Source: a virus
Virus record (IMG/VR): IMGVR_UViG_3300037674_000236
Span: 1-28,156 of that record
Length of the DNA stretch: 28,156 nt
Reading direction: 5' to 3' (one strand)
The position numbers and the translations under genes are program-made. The notes beneath the pieces are model-generated. The model was not told the origin of the DNA and searched no databases. It worked only from the letters and a program-made list of their open reading frames with translations. Shown here one piece after another: positions 22,236 through 28,156 of the stretch. Within the stretch, counting starts at the first letter, position 1. Each line of letters opens with the position of its first letter.

Positions 22236-23021
22236 TGGCGGTACCCACTTGCCATCTTTGTTGTACCACGAGTCAACATGTGTCTCCTGCTGTCCTTCTA
22301 TTGGGGTGCCGTGGCAGTAAAACTGAAGATATGAAACCCTGCTACCTTTGGTTATGGTTAACACTTGATGTGACCCTACATAACTTGCTGGGTAAAACAC
22401 TGCCGTGCCTGTCGCTGCCTTTTCTGTTACCCCAGCGTGTGCAAACTTCAACTCACCGCCCTCTTCACAATCTCTCAGAACGATAGAAGCCGTTACTACT
22501 GTTCGAGTAGGAAACTCATTTACTGGCTTTGAATCTTGGTCGGCATTTCCCAAGCCCCAATACTTGCTGTTACTACCTCTACGTTCTACTGCTTGATCTG
22601 AGTGTGGACCAATCTCCTGACCCTCAGTGTAAACCGCAGCATGACTTGGCGTTCTGTACCAGATTGATGTTTTAACTTCTGGGTATATACGGATGTACTC
22701 TTCTAGACATTTTGCCATTACGCCATCAAGATAATTAACAAAAGCAGTATCTTCAGGAGTGGCATCATACAGTAGCCCAACAAGGCGTAGTGGTGTGGTC
22801 TTGAACTGTTCTGGTGTGAACTTATAACCACCTCGGTTTACATAATTACCGTCTTCATCTATTGTGTAATCCTCAATGGTTTTCAACCGTCGGTCAGTTT
22901 TACCAGTCAAACCTGCCGTTATTTCACTCCGTCTTTCGATCCACCCGTCTAAGAAGTCCTGATCTATTTCTGCCGCACCATCAAAGATGACTAGTCCTGA
23001 AGGGTGTTTACTTATTTGCAT
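22206..23021 (-). CDS. 2-Oxoglutarate/Fe(II)-dependent oxygenase 3 (P4H-like)
   Basis: A 271-residue oxygenase, last of the minus-strand operon. The Fe ligands are H140-S-D142 (GPHSDQ) and H218 (GSHQV), and R228 (KGSRVSY) is the likely 2-oxoglutarate anchor. It shares with oxygenases 1, 2 and 4 the opening SGLVIFDGAAEID segment, a YTIDEDGNY-type turn and the SIWYRTPSHAAVY strand, but lacks the long C-terminal extension. ATG 23021 overlaps the end of the dehydrogenase gene. The 3' end overlaps a plus-strand paralogue, a convergent arrangement that could make antisense RNA. Confidence 0.87.
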   Translation of the reverse strand: MQISKHPSGLVIFDGAAEIDQDFLDGWIERRSEITAGLTGKTDRRLKTIEDYTIDEDGNYVNRGGYKFTPEQFKTTPLRLVGLLYDATPEDTAFVNYLDGVMAKCLEEYIRIYPEVKTSIWYRTPSHAAVYTEGQEIGPHSDQAVERRGSNSKYWGLGNADQDSKPVNEFPTRTVVTASIVLRDCEEGGELKFAHAGVTEKAATGTAVFYPASYVGSHQVLTITKGSRVSYLQFYCHGTPIEGQQETHVDSWYNKDGKWVPPLISAQVSPL

Positions 23022-23664
23022 CTATCCAGCTTTCGTCAGTTCGTGAGTAACTCTCTGGATCAGGAGGAACATTGTCAATAATAAGCTGACGCTTATGCTC
23101 TTTAGCGTCACACGGGGATACTTTAGCATATAAAAAGTTACGATCATCCTTAGGCAATAAAGAGACTATAGCCTCCGCTCTGTCACCCGACACAAACATG
23201 ATACGTCCATCTTGATTAGGATAGCCGTAGACGGAAGCTGATACATATGAGGCACCACTACTGTTTACATAGTCAGCTAATGAGTGCTCCCACCTTGATT
23301 GTTCAGGATCGGAAATAATGGAATTAGCGTCTACGTACACTCCCTTAAACCCAGCATGTATCACCGCTTCAGCAACAGGATAGTTAACTATTTCATTAGG
23401 AGTATCCAGACCATATACAGCGAATACGCCTGCACCACCGACTATGGACACAATTACATCAACCTCACTAACCATTTCTTCGATGGTACCTAAGTCAATA
23501 AAGTCAGACTTATCTGCCCTGTCTACAGTATCTTGGGATCGTCCCGCAGTTGCAGTAAACACAGGACATCCGTTTTTCTGAAACTGCTTACCTATAACCT
23601 CCCCAAGTACTCCGGGGTGTAGTAACCCTATGTTAGCTGGGCGGGAAATCAAGACTATAACCAC
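23008..23664 (-). CDS. NAD(P)-binding dehydrogenase-like protein, N-terminal domain only
   Basis: A 218-residue protein. NIGLLHPGVLGEVIGKQF matches the glycine-rich start of 6-phosphogluconate/3-hydroxyisobutyrate dehydrogenase-type Rossmann domains, and FKGVYVDANSIISD matches the YVDANAISP-type strand and loop of the DUF1932-linked group. The usual all-helical C-terminal substrate domain is missing, as such enzymes are normally near 280-300 residues. It may be a truncated enzyme, a cofactor-binding partner, or an oxidase of an alcohol made by the neighbouring oxygenases. GTG 23664 overlaps the previous gene by 32 bases; a TTG at 23652 has a better-placed ribosome-binding site. Confidence 0.6.
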   Translation of the reverse strand: MVIVLISRPANIGLLHPGVLGEVIGKQFQKNGCPVFTATAGRSQDTVDRADKSDFIDLGTIEEMVSEVDVIVSIVGGAGVFAVYGLDTPNEIVNYPVAEAVIHAGFKGVYVDANSIISDPEQSRWEHSLADYVNSSGASYVSASVYGYPNQDGRIMFVSGDRAEAIVSLLPKDDRNFLYAKVSPCDAKEHKRQLIIDNVPPDPESYSRTDESWIDANK

Positions 23665-24484
23665 CTTCCATAAATACGTTGGTTGCTATTCTAGCACCTT
23701 CTGGGTCTATTGCTGGATCAACAACACTTTCACCTACCTCTGGGTTTGGTGTGCCCTGACAGTACCAACCTACATGGCTGTACCTGTCACCGCCACCTAC
23801 CAAAGAAACAGCATGGGAAGCCATGTAGTTAGAGGGGAATATTAGTAGATCACCCTTACATGGCTTATATTCAATATCGAGATACCCGAAATGTACAACC
23901 CCTCCTGTAAAGTTAGTGCCGTCTAGCTCATCTTCATTCTCTACATGGTCGTTGAAAAAAGCTAATGTTGACACAACAGTTCTAGTGGCTATCTGATCGG
24001 ATGGAGTTGGTGCGCCGTAGGCGTAGTCAGTACTGGTGTCGGCGTGCATCCCTAGGTATGACCCTTCTGGATACACAAGGATGTGGCTCTTTATCTTCCA
24101 CCATATGGAGTTGCCTGCAATGGGAAATAGATGCAGGTAATCCCAAAGGCATTCATCTTTGGCATCTTCAAACCTTTTTAGTATCTGCCGTATCTCAGGG
24201 CGCATGTCAGCTTGCACATAAGCGCAATGTTGTGGCATTAGGTGTACTGAATCTGTAGGAAAGAAATAACCGTTACGATTGATATAACCATCTTCACCGC
24301 TGATCGGATCTTTACCGGGAACGTACATTGTATCCCGTTCTTTTATAGCCGATTCCTTAGAGAATGACCTAAGAAGATCCCAGTCCACCGAAACTTCACC
24401 ACGGTATAAGACTACCCCTCCTCCTAAATGCTCTCCTCTACCACCGTTCGGTTCCCACGAATCTCCGAACCCCAGTTCTGTCAT
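23633..24484 (-). CDS. 2-Oxoglutarate/Fe(II)-dependent oxygenase 4 (P4H-like)
   Basis: A 283-residue paralogue of oxygenases 1-3, starting HLGGGVVLYRG near residue 19. The Fe ligands are H147-A-D149 (GMHADTS) and H224 (ASHAVSL), with R234 (GGDRYSH) as 2-oxoglutarate anchor. The SIWWKIKSHILVYPEGS strand and DELDGTNFTGG segment are nearly the same as in oxygenases 1 and 2 of the plus strand. ATG 24484 is preferred over a TTG one codon upstream and overlaps the preceding TGA. It is followed within the operon by the dehydrogenase-like gene, suggesting successive oxidation steps. Confidence 0.88.
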   Translation of the reverse strand: MTELGFGDSWEPNGGRGEHLGGGVVLYRGEVSVDWDLLRSFSKESAIKERDTMYVPGKDPISGEDGYINRNGYFFPTDSVHLMPQHCAYVQADMRPEIRQILKRFEDAKDECLWDYLHLFPIAGNSIWWKIKSHILVYPEGSYLGMHADTSTDYAYGAPTPSDQIATRTVVSTLAFFNDHVENEDELDGTNFTGGVVHFGYLDIEYKPCKGDLLIFPSNYMASHAVSLVGGGDRYSHVGWYCQGTPNPEVGESVVDPAIDPEGARIATNVFMEGGYSLDFPPS

Positions 24485-25143
24485 CAATCATCCCAATACC
24501 GGGTATGCGACCTGCGGTCATACAGTGTCTGAAGACTCTCCAGAGTTTCCGTCATAAACAATTCTCTAGCCTCGTCATCCATGTCAAACATTGCGGCAGA
24601 CACACAGTCCAATATTGCTTGCAACAAAACTTCCCTGTTAGGTGGGTGTTCATCAGTAAACTGGCTTCCCATGTACAAGTGAGCCCAAGTTAATGGTCTA
24701 TTGTCTACAGCTTCTTGAAAGCGCCAGTCTGGGTAGTGAAACTCATTACCAACATGTCTAAGTTCTGCATCTAGTGTAATCATCCGCTCTATGTCTTCTT
24801 TTTTATCGTTAGGATCTTGACCTTCAAAGAATACAAATCCAAGTGATCCGTTTCTGTTAAACACCAACGCTTGAGCGTTTGGGTAGCGTTTCATGTAAGG
24901 ATTTAACTTGTTGTACTCAACAGACATCCACGGGGCAATTTTAAATGAAAAACCTTTACCTATACCCGCAAGTGACTCGCAAAAACTAATGTACTCATTT
25001 GGCAACATATGAAATCCGGGACGACGTGCTGGACCCAAATACACCAATAACACATCACCTTCAAAACGCTCAAAATCTGGATCGCCATAGATGCCTCTGG
25101 TGTATACCCATGGTATGTGGTCTCCATCTTTCCAATATTTCAT
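24484..25143 (-). CDS. Unknown protein of the oxygenase operon
   Basis: A 219-residue protein that I do not recognise. The N-terminal half is beta-rich (GDVLLVYLGPARRPGFHM, then FSFKIAPWMSVEYNKLNP and ALVFNRNGSLGFVFFEG). The C-terminal half is helical and acidic (FDMDDEARELFMTETLESL), with a WAHLYMGSQF motif between. No HxD or nucleotide-binding motif is visible. The ATG overlaps the DUF6065-like gene's stop (ATGA), and its own stop overlaps oxygenase 4, so it is made in step with the enzymes. An accessory or substrate-presenting role is possible. Confidence 0.55.
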   Translation of the reverse strand: MKYWKDGDHIPWVYTRGIYGDPDFERFEGDVLLVYLGPARRPGFHMLPNEYISFCESLAGIGKGFSFKIAPWMSVEYNKLNPYMKRYPNAQALVFNRNGSLGFVFFEGQDPNDKKEDIERMITLDAELRHVGNEFHYPDWRFQEAVDNRPLTWAHLYMGSQFTDEHPPNREVLLQAILDCVSAAMFDMDDEARELFMTETLESLQTLYDRRSHTRYWDD

Positions 25144-25862
25144 GTTGGTTCCTCTAGCATTGGATGTCCCTCGTATGCAGGACCTATACGCTCACCCTTT
25201 TCGTCCACACCTGTGCGTATACCTCCCAGCCAAACCCATGGTTCGTCTATTTCCTTTTGGGCTTTAGCATTGCCGTATGCCTTGCGTGCTTCCATTAACT
25301 CAGGATTGTCCCATGAGTTTGTTTTTGAAAACTCAACTGAGGGCAGTAACCCTTCATGGTAGAACTGAAAAAACATAAAAGGCATACCTTTAGGGAAATG
25401 TACTGGAGTGTTTAACTTAGTTATCTTCCAATTCATATTCCACGGATCAGGCCACCAACTAGTGGGTATGGAGGCTGTTAGTGGAACAGCCCCGTCAACA
25501 AAATAGTTAGGGGTGCCTGTGATCCACGTACTGACTCCTTCTGGAGTTTGCATGGCCCACCCAGTGTCAAACGACACTATCCCGATAATACTCTGAGATG
25601 CTACAGGACGCTCATACTTTGAACCATCGGTGGTGTGGGTAATCTTCTCGCCACTTAAAACTCTAGGTACTGACGTTGGACTGTCTAACTGAACCACCAC
25701 ATCTTGTTGTAAAACTAACTCCCACCCGTGTGTGTTGGCGGATGTCATAGGCAAGCATTTATACGCATGTTTTTTATAAGTGTCGTCCATCCAGTCTCGT
25801 CTAGGTCGAGCTTGCCTAATGGTTGGTGGGTTCTGATGAGTTTGGGTTAATGTGACTTTCAT
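25140..25862 (-). CDS. DUF6065-like protein
   Basis: A 240-residue protein matching what I recall of the DUF6065 pattern: AYKCLPMTSANTHGWELVL, then IIGIVSFDTGWAMQTPEG, ITGTPNYFVDGAVPL, WWPDPWNMNWKITKLNT and FPKGMPFMFFQFY. The strand-rich order and closing FP-x-G-x-P turn suggest a cupin-like beta-helix fold, though no metal ligands of the classic cupin kind are evident. Such proteins are often found close to 2OG oxygenases in bacteria and phages. It follows oxygenase 5 with no gap. The 251-residue gene at the other end of the operon seems to share its layout. Function is not known. Confidence 0.65.
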   Translation of the reverse strand: MKVTLTQTHQNPPTIRQARPRRDWMDDTYKKHAYKCLPMTSANTHGWELVLQQDVVVQLDSPTSVPRVLSGEKITHTTDGSKYERPVASQSIIGIVSFDTGWAMQTPEGVSTWITGTPNYFVDGAVPLTASIPTSWWPDPWNMNWKITKLNTPVHFPKGMPFMFFQFYHEGLLPSVEFSKTNSWDNPELMEARKAYGNAKAQKEIDEPWVWLGGIRTGVDEKGERIGPAYEGHPMLEEPT

Positions 25863-26555
25863 TTACACAAGTTTTGGAAGGGTTATCTTATCTGGAATAT
25901 AAACCTGATCAGTAGGGGCTACTGTAGGTTCTGAACTCTGGTGATTACGGTCGTTGTAATCATACATGGTCACTGCCGAGTACTTAACACCACTTTTAAC
26001 GGGAAATGAGGCATGGGCGTAAACAAAGTCTGAAGGGTGTACAATCACATCTCCAAACTCGGGCAAGAAGTTAAGGTTTTGGTAAGGCATGTGATACTCT
26101 CCGCCCTCATAGCCGTCGTTAATGTAGCCAATGGTAGATACCGCACATGAATATGAAAAACCACTGTCAGGATGTACTGAGAAATGTTGACCTTCCTCGT
26201 ACCTTACAAAGTTAGTGGCTTCTTCAAAATCCAACTGTAAGTTGTAACGCTTAGAGTAGTCACCAACACACTCTCTAACACCACCAATAACTTCTTGGTA
26301 AACCTTAGAAGCCTCCTCAAATTCATCAGGACAATTTTCAATGTCTGACTCTCGCATCTTAAAGTCTGAGCAATCCCTGTAATCGGGCATCTCTTCTTGA
26401 TCGCCTACTAGTGCTTTCTTCCATGAATAATATTCATGGGTACTGTTTTTTATGCAGCCTTCCAGTCTCTCAACGAAGTTGGATTCCTCCGGCCAAACTG
26501 ACTTGTATAAAGCTATTCCTGATGCTGGGTGCCCAACATAACCTGCGTATTCCAT
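25863..26555 (-). CDS. 2-Oxoglutarate/Fe(II)-dependent oxygenase 5 (short P4H type)
   Basis: A 230-residue oxygenase more distant from oxygenases 1-4 and nearer to the short P4H-like enzymes of aquatic phages. The Fe ligands are H128-P-D130 (FSVHPDSG) and H181 (YAHASFPV). The 2-oxoglutarate anchor appears to be K191 (SGVKYSA) instead of Arg; Lys is also used in collagen prolyl 4-hydroxylase. GYEGGEYHMPYQNL and FGDVIVHPSDF are typical. ATG 26555 has GGAGATTAA upstream, directly after the stop of oxygenase 6. Confidence 0.87.
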   Translation of the reverse strand: MEYAGYVGHPASGIALYKSVWPEESNFVERLEGCIKNSTHEYYSWKKALVGDQEEMPDYRDCSDFKMRESDIENCPDEFEEASKVYQEVIGGVRECVGDYSKRYNLQLDFEEATNFVRYEEGQHFSVHPDSGFSYSCAVSTIGYINDGYEGGEYHMPYQNLNFLPEFGDVIVHPSDFVYAHASFPVKSGVKYSAVTMYDYNDRNHQSSEPTVAPTDQVYIPDKITLPKLV

Positions 26556-27215
26556 TTAATCTCCAAATGTGTAGTGTCCGTAAGTGTTTAACGACGTGAT
26601 TGTATAAAACGATGGTGTTGTCCACCTTACACCAGAAACTACTGGCTTAACGCCGTGTAGATAGTTAATATCCCCCGGATGAACCACAGCCATGCCTGCT
26701 TCTATCTCTAGCTCAATACCGTGCTCTGGGTAGTAAAACTGACCACCTTCAAAATCGTCATTCCAATATATGATGGAGTTTATATCGTATGTGGGAAAAG
26801 GGTTAGGAGAACCATCGTTTAACTGCTTATCAGCATGTGGCTCTTGTACACATTCTGGTAGCCACCTAACTAACACGGGATCTCTAGTGTAAACCGAGAC
26901 TCCGAATTTATCCTCTATTACATGGGCCATCTTTTTTGTGTAGTTAGCTACCATGTCGTACACAAAGGGATTCACACGGTGCAAGGTGTCTCCCTCGCAA
27001 ACACGATCCCACCAGTACGACGCATCATAGATACAGACACCATCTTCGTTGTACTCTGTCTCTTTTGGGTTGTCCCACTGCTTTAGGTGGGGTAAAAAGG
27101 CCGCCATGTGTTCTAAATCTAAAGGAGAGACAAAATCTTTAATTATAATTATATTGTCAGTTGAATCACCAAAATGACCCGGCTCTATTAAAGATTCTTC
27201 CACTTTATTCTCCAT
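26556..27215 (-). CDS. 2-Oxoglutarate/Fe(II)-dependent oxygenase 6 (short P4H type)
   Basis: A 219-residue oxygenase. The Fe ligands are H127-A-D129 (EPHADKQ) and H187 (NYLHGVKP), with R197 (SGVRWTT) for 2-oxoglutarate. WNDDFEGGQFYYPEHG and AGMAVVHPGD are diagnostic of phage P4H-like enzymes. ATG 27215 is chosen because AAAGG stands seven bases upstream; a TTG at 27266 would add 17 residues with no good site. It overlaps the previous gene by 11 bases and is the first oxygenase of the operon. The pair 5 and 6 may have come separately from the 1-4 family. Confidence 0.87.
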   Translation of the reverse strand: MENKVEESLIEPGHFGDSTDNIIIIKDFVSPLDLEHMAAFLPHLKQWDNPKETEYNEDGVCIYDASYWWDRVCEGDTLHRVNPFVYDMVANYTKKMAHVIEDKFGVSVYTRDPVLVRWLPECVQEPHADKQLNDGSPNPFPTYDINSIIYWNDDFEGGQFYYPEHGIELEIEAGMAVVHPGDINYLHGVKPVVSGVRWTTPSFYTITSLNTYGHYTFGD

Positions 27216-27960
27216 CAGATTGCCTTTGATGTTGTCTATATAACCTCTTACGCCTGAAGGTTTCAAACCCTCCCCAACCTATGCCTCTGTTCTTTAACAT
27301 CGGAAACATTCTAGAATCTCCCATTATGACCTTTTTTACTTTTGATCCACCCTTACGTTTAAATGGTATCAGGTGATATACCGGGGTTCCAGCAGGGATA
27401 ATAAACTCCTCGTCAGTCAACACCCTAAATATCAGATTTACTCTGTGGAAATAGTCGGTATTCACAACGGATGGTAACACTTGGTATCTAGTGTCTGGCT
27501 CGTACAATATGGGCAATGCTAGAAGTGAATACCCGGGTGCGGTTTTATACAGAAAAGGAGACCTTAAATCTGGACACCCTGCGTGAGGCATGGGAACATC
27601 ATCCATAATTGGACAACCTTCTACAGACGATTTAGGAAACTGTGTAGTAGTAAAGAAAGGGTCAGCCATAGCCGCCGACACCCCACCCTCTGTAGGCTGT
27701 ACCCTAACGTCCCCCCAAAGCGGTACTGTTATACCCAGTGACAGGTAATCCTGTATGCCCTTACAGTTTTGAATTGTTAATTCGTCTATCTCTATCTTTG
27801 GCGCATTCTTGAACCACTCAGGGTAGCCAGTTGAATTGCGAAATGGTGGAAACTCTAAAAGACGGTCATCTTTTGGAATGACCAGAATCTCATTGGGTTT
27901 GACCTTAGGCCAGTCCCCATAGAATCTCATTTTGTCCACTCGGGCCACTCTTTTGTCCAT
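27205..27960 (-). CDS. Conserved unknown protein, layout similar to the DUF6065-like gene
   Basis: A 251-residue protein. It has EWFKNAP, then TIQNCKGIQDYLSLGITVPLW, TAPGYSLLALPILYEPDT and FIIPAGTPVYHLIPFKRK. The order (Cys/Pro strand, central Pro-Gly strand, closing P-x-G-x-P turn) resembles the DUF6065-like protein at 25140, suggesting distant common descent. I recall similar proteins in marine phages, without a known role. The C-terminus is basic. ATG 27960 has GGGGG very close; ATG 27930 is another possible start. It directly follows the Pro-rich repeat gene, 11 bases away. Confidence 0.55.
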   Translation of the reverse strand: MDKRVARVDKMRFYGDWPKVKPNEILVIPKDDRLLEFPPFRNSTGYPEWFKNAPKIEIDELTIQNCKGIQDYLSLGITVPLWGDVRVQPTEGGVSAAMADPFFTTTQFPKSSVEGCPIMDDVPMPHAGCPDLRSPFLYKTAPGYSLLALPILYEPDTRYQVLPSVVNTDYFHRVNLIFRVLTDEEFIIPAGTPVYHLIPFKRKGGSKVKKVIMGDSRMFPMLKNRGIGWGGFETFRRKRLYRQHQRQSDGE

Positions 27961-27971
27961 GACCCCCTAGT

Positions 27972-28145
27972 CTACTCAAAATGTGGCGGAAAGTGTGGTG
28001 GGAAGTGTGGTGGGAAAAACGGTGGGAAGAACGGTGGGAAGAACGGTGGGAAGAACGGTGGGAAATGTGGCGGAAAGTGAGGCGGGAAGTGTGGTGGGAA
28101 GTGTGGTGGGAAGTACGGGCTGTAGTAAGTATAGTCAATGGCCAT
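27972..28145 (-). CDS. 57-residue PPHF/PPFF tandem-repeat protein
   Basis: ATG 28145, with TTGGGA just upstream at the window edge, opens MAIDYTYYSPYF followed by eleven four-residue units: PPHF four times, PPFF four times and PPHF three times, ending in a single Glu. Third codon positions vary (CCA/CCG/CCT, CAC/CAT, TTC/TTT) while amino acids stay fixed, which points to selection on the protein. About 40 percent of residues are proline, many in Pro-Pro pairs, with seven His. It may bind metal or form a stiff rod. Its lead position in an operon rich in prolyl-hydroxylase-like enzymes makes it a candidate substrate. Other frames across this DNA are by-products of the repeat. Confidence 0.65.
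   Translation of the reverse strand: MAIDYTYYSPYFPPHFPPHFPPHFPPHFPPFFPPFFPPFFPPFFPPHFPPHFPPHFE
27978..28109. repeat. Eleven 12-bp tandem repeats
   Basis: On the minus strand each unit reads like CC-n-CC-n-[CT][AT][CT]-TT[CT], coding Pro-Pro-His/Phe-Phe. Three neighbouring PPFF units are identical, suggesting recent duplication, while the outer PPHF units differ at silent positions. Copy number could change by slippage or recombination. Confidence 0.9.
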
Positions 28146-28156
28146 TCCCAATGGGT

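Noticed and set aside
20195-27215. Oxygenases considered as TET/JBP-type DNA base hydroxylases
   Set aside because: Sequence patterns and spacing match P4H-like enzymes, and no DNA modification partners such as a base glucosyltransferase or cytosine methyltransferase are clear in the window.
27978-28109. Tandem repeats considered as a CRISPR array or origin iterons
   Set aside because: Units are 12 bp without spacers, keep a codon frame and vary at silent positions, so they are coding repeats.
27905-28138. Minus-strand open frame rich in His, Ser and Thr over the 12-bp repeats
   Set aside because: It is a shifted reading of the PPHF repeat. It runs into the next gene and lacks the ribosome-binding context; the PPHF frame fits the gap and the start site better.

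Overview
This window looks like about 28 kb of a tailed double-stranded DNA phage (Caudoviricetes). It carries a terminase large subunit, portal, scaffold, N4-gp56-type major capsid protein, head-tail connector candidates, a fibre with an S74 autoprocessing domain and an r1t-type holin. The host cannot be read with certainty. A Thr-rich linker after a lipobox, a Pyrococcus/actinobacterial-type ferredoxin and actinophage-like small genes hint at an actinobacterium. The abundance of 2-oxoglutarate/Fe(II) oxygenases is typical of aquatic phages. Both are inferences.

Layout. Most genes are on the minus strand, so transcription runs from high to low coordinates. (1) 13.3-18.3 kb: a membrane-anchored coiled-coil protein, a 1203-residue lipoprotein with a papain-like domain and a Glu/Trp-rich region, a ferredoxin, a small coiled-coil protein, a KTSC-domain protein and a 26-residue membrane peptide. 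(2) 7.4-13.3 kb: a membrane protein, a small protein, the terminase, a structural-type protein, an actinophage-like unknown, a small membrane protein, a helix-turn-helix-like protein, a metallophosphoesterase and a holin. One small plus-strand gene (7683-7940) interrupts this block like a moron. (3) 0-7.3 kb: portal, scaffold, capsid, a Lys/Ala/Glu-rich small protein, S74 fibre, a 27-residue peptide, two connector-like proteins and the start of another gene. Three intergenic gaps here share a 17-nt motif containing a TATAAT-like box, which I read as phage promoters.

(4) 18.4-28.15 kb is the accessory region and the most unusual part. A plus-strand operon (18393-22235) has four small unknown proteins, two of them homologous, then a methyltransferase-like protein and two 2OG oxygenases. 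It converges on a minus-strand operon (28145 to 22206) that encodes, in order of transcription: a 57-residue protein made almost wholly of eleven PPHF/PPFF repeats, a conserved unknown, two 2OG oxygenases, a DUF6065-like protein, an unknown, a third 2OG oxygenase, a truncated NAD(P)-binding dehydrogenase and a fourth 2OG oxygenase. Six P4H-like oxygenases therefore sit in about 7 kb, and four of them are close paralogues split between the two strands.

The working hypothesis is a phage-encoded modification pathway. The prolyl-hydroxylase-like enzymes would act on a peptide, glycan or small molecule, and the Pro-rich repeat protein is an attractive but unproven substrate. No endolysin, tail tape measure, DNA polymerase, integrase, tRNA or CRISPR array was seen. 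No gap without a gene exceeds 300 bases.
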